Assembly: GCA_964020155.1 (NCBI GenBank)
Contig: OZ026556.1
Location: 1,766,501 to 1,830,500, forward strand
Reading direction: 5' to 3'
Source of the DNA: Chondrilla cf. caribensis
Lineage: Eukaryota; Porifera; Demospongiae; Chondrillida; Chondrillidae
Length of the DNA stretch: 64,000 nt
A model generated the notes under the pieces. That model did not search any database and was not told the DNA's origin. It saw nothing but the letters and a program-made list of their open reading frames with translations. The position numbers were made by a program, and so were the translations under genes. Position 1 is the first letter of the stretch, and each line of letters begins with the position of its first letter. This document shows positions 43,766-62,415 of the stretch, piece after piece.

Positions 43766-46700
43766 TTAAAGCAATTTTGCCATTTCTTCGATATCTACCG
43801 GTGCAGCCGAGATAAGTTTCACTCGTTGAGGACCACCAGAAATTGCATTGTAACTGGCCTGTAATAGACAATTGAGAGAAAATTATTTTCTGGAATTCTC
43901 TAGTCAACAGTAGATGTACATACTCGAAAATAGACCTTCATCCTTTCTAGTAAGAGTTTGGCTCTCAAACGTGCACGTTCTCCACCACTCATAGCCATGA
44001 ACTGTGCGGCCTAGAATCAGTGTATATAAGAGTGATCAATTTGTTGACAAACGTAGAGGGACCCAGAGAAAAACAACCACACATAACTCTTACCGAACAG
44101 TTCAGAAAGGTTTCAGCTGGTCGGTCAGACAATCGCACACTGTGAATGCTGTCTGTGTGGTCTGCAAGTGATACTCGGAAGTCAAAGGAGTACTCCATAG
44201 GGGCTGTAGTTCCAAACAAGCCACATTGAGAATTCTCGCACACAGCAGCACTCGTGGACATGCGCGTCTTGCATCCTGAGCTATGATTGGAGAAACAGGG
44301 AACAATATTATAATAGCTGGACAGATCCAGACTGACTCTTGACAACGGTAAACATTGCAACCAGAAGATGTAGGATATTACCATTTGCAAGCCACAATCT
44401 TGCCCAAGTCTCCAGCATCAATGTCCAGAGATGTGATGACAGCAAACAGAAACCCAGTGAAGCCTGCGGATTGAGCATATTCCGGTTTACTGGACATCTG
44501 TTCATTGAGCTGCTTCACAGTGTACAAGTCGGAAATTGCACTAACTGTGGAGTGGAATGAAGAACACAATTGTAAGAGCAATAAGAGTAGTTCACTATCA
44601 GTCCTCACTCACTGTCAGTTGTTCCATCATGGTCTTCCATCTCGGGAGTAAGGCTTGATTGCTGTCCAAATTGGTACAGTCTGTGTCCTTCTGGGCAATC
44701 TGTAGTAGGTACATGGATGGAGGGATGTGGTGTAAGGTACAGTGGGACCACATGATGGGAACATGTACCTGGATTGTTAATGATGATTGTCTTAGGTCCA
44801 CATGTAGCCACTACTGATTGTCTGAAGTCATCGTACTTCACCTGAACATCCACAATGAACACAACTGCATCCACAAGAGGGAGACAATACAAAGAGGAAA
44901 CAAATTGGAGGGAGTTCACACAACCTTACACTAGTATTGGGCAATTATTCAATAATAATTAATCATGACATTGACAAGGACAATTATCGAATGAGCATGA
45001 AATTTAATACCACAATTATCATTGGAACACAATTATCGGCTACTATCGTGCCTATTCAAGGTTTCAGTTGTGCAAAATATCTACTGTAGCTTGATGTAAG
45101 TTGCATAAAGGGTTCATTTGCTGTCATTCCAACAAATATTTCTTACTCTTGAACAGTAATGTCATTGTTTTCTATACTATTAAATAATCCCAATATCCTC
45201 AGGGACAGTACTAACCATTTTGCTTGGGAGTCCAGGTCTGTGCCAGATCAATGACGTCTTTATCCCATCTAAGAACATAGAAATGGAGACATTGCAGTCA
45301 GTGACAAGCTGACCATAGACATGAATATCCATATGAACATGATAAGCAAATATAAATAACAGACAAACATAACTGATTGATAAATACGTATGTATATGTG
45401 TTTGTGTATGAACACGTGCACTAACATGAATAGGCTGAAACTTGGACAGGTTGGATCCATCAATCTGACTTCACACCTCTGCAGCTGTTTGCCAGTCTTG
45501 CCGGTAATCTGCTTTTCGGCTCCGACCTGACACAACCCCACAACAATGCAGTGGTGAGTACACACGTACAACAGCTGTACTCATGCATAAAGGACACATA
45601 CATTGGCCACATAGATGTGGAATAACTCACAGATCTAACAACAGCTAAAATGTTTGCATTTTGGCTGCCATCCATCTGCGTTGCAGCCAGTGATAATAGA
45701 CTGTTGAGGGTGTGATAGTCGTGAATGGAACAAACGGGGATGTTAGCCAGTGCTGAATAGTCTGCGTGGTCCCAACCGTTGTACAGAGACAGTGACGAGT
45801 ACCGTTCACTCAATACCATCTGATAGGGACTATGCAAATGAATACAGTGCAACTTGCTGCATGGGTAAGTCACCAGTGTAGTATGTACTCCTGGCTAGTA
45901 CATATTGTAAACCTAGTCAGTACATACTACTGGTTTGTACATACAATACTCCTTTCCATACATACATACACTTCACGCGGCCCCTGTTTCCTCTATACCG
46001 TATGAGCAAGTACTGATAGCAAGTACTTCTGATAACAGTTACAGATGCAGGGTGCCCTTGAGGTACTTACCAAGCACATTGCACTGCACACGTGTGTTAC
46101 ATGTAACATCATATTCATTACGTTTAACTGAAACAAAGATGCAAAAGGGGTATGCTTTGCCACTAACCTGCTTGTTGTGGGCCTCCATCTGTCATCAACT
46201 GGACTAGAGCTCTTTGTCTGAATATTTGGATTACATATTTCAACTACGTCATTTATTTTGAATGAACTGTTGAGTTTGGTAATGTACTCCTGAGAACCCC
46301 AACACACGATGTTGATATGGTCTGCTGGTGAGTCACGGATGGTCAGCATCAACTTCCACAGTGTATTCCCGGGATCTAAAGTGAAAAAACCATCACCAAC
46401 TAATCTTCAAACCATTAGTATACCATTCGGATATTGCTTGAAGCACCACTCTCAAGCAAGTACTGGTGGTCTATATGAAGTTTAAACTTGAATGAATGCG
46501 AATATTTGTCAACAGGGAGTACCAAATTAGGAAGCAACAATTCACGGTAAATGGTGGAGCCAGATGTATTAGAAAAGAAAAAAATGAATTATGTTTGCCG
46601 TCAATACAGGACAACACAGCAAATAGTAGCTCTGTGGACTATACACACATGGTTCATAGTGGCAGTGAGGTGTGGGTCTGTACAAGTATGCACATGAGCC

Positions 46701-47130
46701 AGAAATGAGTGGACAATGTGTACATGGGTGAATAAAGTAACTTAATATCAAACCAGGAACACAAAGGGGAACACTGAAAGCAGTGGCACAAGGCGAACAG
46801 GGGTGGTGTGAAGCGACTGTGCGCACTGGAGGAAATCCGCGCTAACACGGTCAACGTTGAAACTAACTTTTCTTGTCGGGAAATGACCTCACTCCGGCTT
46901 TGGCGAGCACCAGACCTACCACCATCTACACTTTCGCAGTTTAAAAGTTAGCGAGAAGAAACACACTTGTGTAGAGCAGAGTACAGACAAAGAACTTTAG
47001 TTACCGTGTTATGTTGATGTGGAGCCAGAGACTTTATGTTTGTCCTGTTAAAGCTTTCTTGTCCTTGAAAAGTAGAATTGCTTTCCCTCTTCGGGTTGCT
47101 GTTGTCGGTGGAGTAAGCGAATGATGCCAT
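43766..47130 (-). CDS. MEIOB: MEIOB, meiosis-specific OB-fold protein, 12 exons
   Basis: MEIOB is an RPA1-like single-strand DNA binding factor that works with SPATA22 in meiotic recombination. Exons, 5' to 3': 47130-47005, 46925-46868, 46375-46168, 45829-45631, 45526-45426, 45268-45216, 44864-44769, 44699-44613, 44544-44382, 44280-44094, 44010-43924, 43858-43766. All phases agree, giving 485 residues (human about 440-470). Family signatures: VVGLVLAKAGVRSFPDKKN, LTIRDSPADHINIVCWGSQE (first OB fold), QRCEVRLMDPTCPSF and WDKDVIDLAQTWTPKQN (second OB fold), YTVKQLNEQ, then a zinc ribbon spanning the exon 9/10 junction (CKCSGC, then CENSQC) in a third OB fold, and LLLERMKVYFR near the end. Exon 2 is only 58 bases but is required for frame and matches the family. 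The gene looks intact and starts 216 bases from the divergent aquaporin. Confidence 0.92.
45845..46086. mobile_element. Family-E MITE in MEIOB intron 3
   Basis: Ends CAGTGCAACTTGCTGCATG and CCAAGCACATTGCACTG. Internal similarity to the 33343 copy (CTTCTGATAA, GGGTGCCCTTGAGGTACT). Starts 16 bases upstream (in gene sense) of the exon 4 acceptor. Confidence 0.7.
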
Positions 47131-47346
47131 GCTGTGATGAGAAAATGAGAGCAACAGTGTGCTGTTCTGTTTCTCTTGGGGGAGAAAAAACTGAAAGGAT
47201 ATCTTGGGACTGTTTTTTGGAGGGAAAATCACAGCTTTTATGGTCCTCTGCAGCCTGCACTGTACCCGCCATTATCCCGGGCTGGGAGGTGTGGTTAAAG
47301 TGGGCGTTGGGTATTATCAAGTCACGTGGATCGCTTCTAGGAGAAG
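47131..47346. promoter_or_regulatory. Divergent promoter of MEIOB and aquaporin
   Basis: Only 216 bases separate the two start codons. GTCACGTG (47321-47328), an E-box of the USF/MITF type, lies 19 bases before the aquaporin ATG. Confidence 0.6.
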
Positions 47347-48923
47347 ATGCCCAAAAAGAAGTCAACGGGTCACTTGCTGATGGCAACTAGCCTGCTTTCG
47401 GAGGAGCCAAAATGGTATCGATCGCAAGACTTCTACCTCGAATTGATTCGACGTTCACTTGCCGAGTTCTTCGGGACGGCTTTGTTCGTCTTTATAGGGA
47501 TTTGTAGCACTCGAGACGTGGACTTGGACGACGCGTACGACCAGACTCCATCTTCTGTGACTGCTGTAGCTCTGGGTCATGGGCTGGGACTCATGTCAAT
47601 GGTAGCAGCATTTGGGCACATCAGGTGAGATTTTAGACAATGGAACGAGTTTTTGCCATCAGATAGTTTACATATGTGCGCGAACTGGTGCAGAACCTCC
47701 CTTTCACGCTATAATCACTTTTGTTCATGTACCCAGCAGTACACAACCACCAGTGCATACGACTGAGGGATGCCCTAGTTTGCCGATAAGTGGCCTGTTG
47801 AACAGGTGTGCTAACTCCTGTATGGCCTGTACCTAGATACGCCAACCACTCGCCTGTGGTGGTTGTACAGCCCCTATTTCTGATTGTAAAGCAGTTGGGC
47901 TGTAGCTCTTGTGACCTTTTGTGCTAGTTGTACCTTGGGAACCTGGGAGTGTGAAGAAATGAGCAAAGATAGGCACTGGAGACTGTGAATGCAACTTCCT
48001 AGTTGGCCTACGTATATGTACATGGACACTGTCTATTGTTCCTCCATGGACTGGGAAGATGGCAGGAATAGGCAGTTGGCTACTACCACGGGGGGGGGGG
48101 GGGGGGGATGACTATAAACAGGTGACTTGATATGAGAGTGATTGTTTTAGACCGACTCCATGGCGATGTATTCCCCCCCTTCACTCCCACAAAGACAGCC
48201 GATGTCCTTGTAGTTGTGGTTGATGTTATGTTTTCTTTTGGATATCATCTTTTTCTCTCATCCTTGAACTCGTATGCAGTGGTGGGCACTTCAACCCTGC
48301 TGTCAGCACTGGTGCCTTCATTGCAGGCAAGCTGAACGTGTTGGCCTACATTGCTTACTTCTTTGCTCAGATATTTGGTGGTATTGTTGGGTCTCTCTTT
48401 GTCCTGGTGAGTTGCCATGTTGGTACACTCAATAGATCAAAAATTTGGCAGACAGACTCCATTTAAATGCACACAGATTCCGTGAGCTCAGATTGTAGTT
48501 GTATAGAACTTATTTTACATACTTTCATGTTGGCATTACACCCCTTCTTTCACTTATTTGCCACTGTTGATCCTCAACTGTAGTTTTTAGGTTTTAAGCA
48601 AGTCTGTACAAGAATATTTCCCCCAATGTATGTCTCTAGGTGATTGGACCGAAGTACGTGATAACGGGGGTGCACCATCTTGACCCGGACATTAGTTTTA
48701 TTCAAGGAATCTTCATTGAGATGATGCTTACCACCTTCTTTGTGACTACAATTTTGAATTGTGCCACGGACAAATCATCAGATGCCAAACAAATTGTTCC
48801 CCTTTGTGTGGGACTTTCCCTTGCTGCCAGTATTTTTGCTGGGTGAGTATCCATGGTTCAGGAGTGTATTCAACTGGATAAGATGAATGCGTTTAGGGTT
48901 GTAACTTTTTGTAGTGTGTGTGT

Positions 48924-48959
<36 letters not shown>

Positions 48960-49375
48960 ATACCCGCGTGTGTGCTTGTGCGTGTGTGTGTGCGTTCGTG
49001 TGTGTATGCATATGTATTTGCATATATCTGTGGTATACATTTGTGGATTTGTCTTTGTACTACAGTATGTGTAGAAATTTACTCAGTTGTTCATCTAGTC
49101 CTCTTGAAAGCCTTTCGCCATCTGACCGACTATTGTGCAGGTTCCATACTTCTGGTGCGTCACTCAACCCGGCACGAAGCTTTGGTCCTCTGGTGGCCCT
49201 TACAGGACAGCAAGACTACCCTCCAGCGACACTGTGGCTCTATCACTATGTGTATTGGGTGGGTCCACTACTTGGAGCCCTCATTGCCGGTATTGTCTAC
49301 AGGTTTATATTCAGTTCCGAGCCCCTGATCCCTCTAGTCAAGACCAGGAAGGCCAGCCTTGTTAATGACCTGTAG
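47347..49375 (+). CDS. Aquaporin, AQP8-like, 4 exons
   Basis: Exons 47347-47624, 48280-48406, 48640-48842 and 49141-49375 encode 280 residues with six membrane segments. Both NPA boxes are intact: SGGHFNPAV (N98-A100) and [12 protein letters not shown] (N212-A214). By alignment with AQP1 and AQP8 the aromatic/arginine filter is His78, Ile200, Ala209, Arg215, the H-I-A/G-R pattern of AQP8 and plant TIPs, so water, ammonia and hydrogen peroxide are likely substrates. This is inference from family knowledge. The N-terminal 40 residues are hydrophilic and basic, and the tail ends [11 protein letters not shown]. Intron 1 has an 18-G homopolymer; intron 3 has a GT tract. Confidence 0.9.
48090..48107. 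repeat. Poly-G run, 18 bases
   Basis: Homopolymer in aquaporin intron 1; its length may be an assembly estimate. Confidence 0.9.
48915..48958. repeat. (GT)n microsatellite in aquaporin intron 3
   Basis: Short GT tract between exons 3 and 4. Confidence 0.9.
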
Positions 49376-49815
49376 TTTGACTTATGTGAAGATTTACACT
49401 CAAACATTGAAAAAGAGCTTTGTATCACTGCAGTCTGGTTTGGCTTGGTAACACACTTTAATAGGTTATATATTTTTACTATTACTGACGAGGAATTTAT
49501 ATGAATTTTTGTTTAATCTCCTATTGTGAAGTTATATAGATGCTAATTGCTGACCAATTGTTTTACTTTTATTTTCATATCATTTCTGCTAATGCGATAT
49601 CGTAATTTGTATATTATGCAATATTGATTTAGTAACTATTGCCATGCAATAATGCCATACTGGGTTCTTCCCAGGATTTTGTTAAGATAGTGCTAGTTCC
49701 ACTAACTCACATTTGGCATTATTATGAAGTTAAAATGCACTGTCATTTTGTATAGGAATTTGTGCCAAATTGCAAATTTTGATCAACTGCGACAAAAAAT
49801 GCAGCATAACCTTCC

Positions 49816-49821
49816 AATAAA
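49816..49821 (+). terminator. Polyadenylation signal for aquaporin
   Basis: AATAAA 440 bases after the stop codon. Confidence 0.45.
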
Positions 49822-50321
49822 TAGTTTAAAGTAATCAAAGGCAGTGTTAATGGTACATGATCAAACATTATAATTGAATTACATTTGATATATTGCTATC
49901 ATTTGCTGTATTAAAATAATGTATTACGTATATGTATACGTACATAATAAGAGAATTTTGCATGGCTTTATTATTATCAATTTTACTACACAGTTGGTAT
50001 AATATATAATATATACCACCGGCCTACGTACGTATGTGTGTATTATACACTTTGTTTCTGTTTGTGTATGTATATGCATAATATAATCATTTACAACACA
50101 TTAATTTTGGTATAATAGCACCTACATGTATACATGTGTGTATATACACTATGTTTTTGTATATAATATATATATATATATAATATTTACATATACACGT
50201 GTATATATAATATTATCTTAATATCTATAACATTTGAAGGAAACTCAATCATCTATATATTTGTACATCAATCAGGAAACATTGGTACAGAAATAATAAT
50301 AATCACACGTATTATTATTAG

Positions 50322-50327
50322 TTTATT
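50322..50327 (-). terminator. Candidate polyadenylation signal for TNRC6
   Basis: AATAAA on the - strand, about 870 bases after the stop at 51194; this would give a 3' UTR that includes a CA tract. Confidence 0.4.
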
Positions 50328-51104
50328 TCATACAAAAATCAAACAGCAGTTGAGAAGCATAAACAAACCACCACTCACAATCCAAACTGTACAATGGACA
50401 GGTAATCGACACTACGCACACACACGCAGTGTACCTGTTGAAGTCCTAACAAAACACCATATATGCTACAGATTACACAAGTGCGTTTGGACAGCACACA
50501 GCGATAGCAATAATACGCTACGTATACGTATATAACGTTAGCCATGTAACATGATAAGCACACATACAATTGAAGTATGCGGATGACTGTAGATGAAAAA
50601 TGGCCTTGAGATGACACAGTACACAAACACCAGTGAATACATGTTGCTATAAAGCCAATGAGAAAAACAGCGATTGACACACAAATTGAGGTATTCAAAC
50701 ACACACAAAACGCAAAGATAGCACACCTTTTCAAAAGAACAAAGCTATAAACAGCTGGGCTACAATACAAGTTGAAACGAAAACCGGTTGTTTTTAAACT
50801 GCAAAATGAGCACACAGCAAGTAATGAAGACAAAGATGATACTCATATCTGTTTATGATACAAGTAAACACGAAAACAATGAAAGGTATGAGTTGATGAG
50901 GATAGAGGCACATACAGTACAATGTGCTTACAAGCAAACACAGGTTGAAGACTTGGGCAAGTCCTATACAATTGGCACAAATAATGTCCAAGAACATTAG
51001 GTGTACAAGTGTAAGAAAGCAAAACAAACGGAAAAGCCAACAGATGAGAGCAAAGAAACAACTATGGTAATAGATAAGCCAACAAAGTACGTACATGAAC
51101 ACAC

Positions 51105-51156
<52 letters not shown>

Positions 51157-51193
51157 TTTGCACATGAAAATTACATCTACTGAGCAAAAGGAG

Positions 51194-59298
<8,105 letters not shown>

Positions 59299-62200
59299 CT
59301 CTGCGGTGCAAGTAGATCTACGTATGTAGGCATAAAATAGACAAGGTTCACTGGAGGCCCTGAGTATTTACGTATGTATGTAGGTATGTATACCAAGTAA
59401 AGAATAGAGAAAATAATGAATTTTTGTTTGATAAATATACGTACGTACATACATACGATATACAACACATATGTACGTATGTACATACGCATTTCGTAAG
59501 AGATACATCATAACTGAATCTACAAATATCCAATCAGAATAACTACGTACAAACTTGAGTAAAATATTAGAAAAATTAAAAAGGAACAATAATATACGTA
59601 CGTATGTGGATAGATATGTATGTACGCATAAGTTTCTACATTCAATAAAGTTACTTTTATATAATGACGGTTAAAGAACTCAGTAGGATTTATGTTCAGA
59701 TATGTAAGCACAAGTAGCAACACGGAGAGTTGTACTGCCTTAGTATGTTTATGTATAACACATCACCAACATGTTGAGCCAGAAAAAGACCACACACATA
59801 TGTATGCCTGGTCACAAATATACACACATGTACATACGTACATAATTTATGTATGTACGTACGTACATACGGTATGTGTATATATCACTAAAACATATAC
59901 GTACATATACTCCTTGGTTTTGTGTATCTCTCTCTGACTCAATCACAATGAATATCAGGAGGTAGAAAAAACAGCTTAACCATGACCAGTTGGAATTTAC
60001 ATACATACAACCATATGTATGTACATATGGTTGTACCTAGAACAAACAGATAGCACATCCACTTCAAAGTGGAAAAATAGTCACTTCACAAGAAGATACC
60101 ATTGAGGTGTGTACGTACGTATGTATGTACCCACAGTACTACACTGACTACTAATTCACACTGAAGCTCTACATACACGAGTACATAGATACGTACGTAC
60201 ATACACACGCATATTGTATTCAAGTGTGAATGAACTGCAAACCAAAACAATGCATTGTGGTGAAAATGTTACAATACAGACAGGAACTCAACTATACCAT
60301 GGCAACACCCTGACAGTCTACATACACACATGTACTTGATGTAGATGTGTTCACTACCTGGGAGTAGTTTTGATTCCGGACAATTAAAGTTTTGCAGTAG
60401 TTAACTGTAGGATCAGTACATGTCCTAGTGTGTAGGCCACAAAGTATTGAAACTGTATGAGTAGTTACAGTCTACAAGTGTGAGGAACTTGAGCTTTCTG
60501 GGTTTTGTACCCAACACAGAAACCTACATAAGTACATATGCACACACACATGGTGCAGATGTATAAGTGCAATGCAACACAACCATGACTGAAATGACAG
60601 TTTGATTATGTACGTACGTACATACGCACGTATACATACATGTGTTTGTAGGTACATATCCATGATGCTGAAATCAGACATACGTACGTACGCACATGTC
60701 ATAACAAGTAGAAATTACAACCGCAGCCCTAATACACGTATATACGTACGTACATAGTCGATAAAGTACCGTACCACTTGCACTGAAGTGAACCACAGAT
60801 TTACAAAATAATTGAGGAGTGAAATCTATTCTTGTGTTCTGGACACTCAATAATATGTATCGCACAATGTCAGCTAAAAAGTCTACATAACAAACAGTCC
60901 TCATCTGTGCGAATCAAGGAAAACGAACAGGTGTACAGGTACACATGTGGAAGGATGTATGTATGTACATACATATGTACATTCATAAAGAATGGACATT
61001 CAACACTAAATCTATGAGCATTATGTAATATTCACTTGATGGCAAAAATCCCATCCCAACAGACTATGCATATCATGTACTACACATACATGTGGTTGAT
61101 ATTTGAAACTGCCAAGTATTTTGTGAATACCAACACAAGCACTCGGTGCAAAGTGCGTTCTACTCCGCATACACATATGTGTCCTAATAGAAATATCAGC
61201 ACAGAGCACAGTTATGTTATAAAGTGATAACATCAACATGCTGGAGACGAGATATGCACCAAATATCCCTAATTGCAATTTGTCAGAAGTGTAGCTCGTT
61301 TCAACACTCAAAATGCAAAAAGGAAGTATTCGTTACACAAAGCCATTAAGACGAAAAGGATTGTTTTCAAATACCCTACCACAAACTGGTGTTCACAACA
61401 TAATACCTGAAAACCACAATTCAAAAGATAATACTCAATCCACTTTTTACAAGATAGTACTCTAATTGTTATTCACAAAATAGTACTCAAAACCATTATC
61501 AACAGCACTTGAAGCAGTTTTCAAAGACATCACTCAGTAAAGAATGCATCAATAATGATACACCAAAACACACTATTCAAAATGCTGCATGAGCACAGAA
61601 TATTGTGGAATTTCACCACGGAATCAAGAGTTTGTCGCTACCTCCCTCCACATAATCGTTGAGATGTGGATACAGTGACAACAAATCGAATACCGACACT
61701 ACAAGTAGGCACCAGTAGGTTGATAGACCGTGTCACGGGTATGCAAGGTACACGCGCGTTTCCTGGATTTACAGTTGATTTAAGACAACATCGAATGACT
61801 CCGGAACCTCTTACTGATGCGATTTCTTCGGGTGGTATTACTTCCCGATACACGGGTACACAGTGAAAATGAAATACTGGCGATACTCAATCACCACAGG
61901 GAAACATCAGTAACAAAAACAGACAACACGGAGAATCAACAGTACCAAACACACGCAGTCTCACCTTATACTTGAAAAATAGACAATACAGAAGAATGAA
62001 ACGAATGACGCATCTACTGTGGATTAAAAAGGATGTGAGCGTTCGAAGTGACGACGTTGCGACTGAAAGACCTGCGAAGAATAGTAAGTGACAAAATCAA
62101 TTCACATCGAGTGAGAGACGAAAAGAACAAAATGTGAAACGTTATTAGGACTGGCAAAACTTGACTTTTAAATTCTTTCTATAGATTTTGTTTTTCTCAC

Positions 62201-62415
62201 CTGAAATGGCCTGTTAGCAATATAGAAAGGTACAACAAAGCGACATAGCATTTACCTCCCATCGGCCATGTTTTCAGTGGGGTAAATCACGTGACATGAA
62301 CGTGTAGTCAGGTTACGTAATATAAAGTGTTCTATTTTTAGTAAGACCATTGGTCACGTGTCCTTGATGGACTAGCACTAATTGGACTCGATATCTCTAA
62401 GGAGAAGCTATTGTG
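59299..62415. other. Upstream region of TNRC6 and PHAF1
   Basis: Contains many GTAC/TACGTA repeats. A GC-richer patch at 61620-61870 is open on both strands for 66-71 codons and ends on the - strand at a GT (ggag|gtagcg), so it may be a leader exon or an old coding remnant. On the - strand ATGGCCGATGGGAG|gtaaat (62271-62258) could be a first exon of TNRC6, but its phase does not fit the 59226-59298 exon directly. Two CACGTG boxes lie at 62288-62293 and 62355-62360. Confidence 0.45.
62287..62360. promoter_or_regulatory. Paired CACGTG boxes upstream of PHAF1
   Basis: TCACGTGAC at 62287-62295 and GTCACGTG at 62353-62360. Both resemble the CLEAR motif bound by MITF/TFEB, regulators of autophagy and lysosome genes. 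The second is 55 bases from the PHAF1 ATG. Confidence 0.45.

Larger units (their letters stand above)
49376..51193. other. Convergent 3' region of aquaporin and TNRC6
   Basis: Contains a + strand AATAAA at 49816-49821, a - strand AATAAA at 50322-50327 and a CA tract at 51099-51152. The last two would lie in the TNRC6 3' UTR or at its end. No gene seen. Confidence 0.55.

Noticed and set aside
62258..62271. ATGGCCGATGGGAG followed by a GT donor as TNRC6 exon 1
   Set aside because: Its phase 2 end would run into a stop in the 59226-59298 exon, so a coding join is not possible without an extra exon; kept only as a possible leader.
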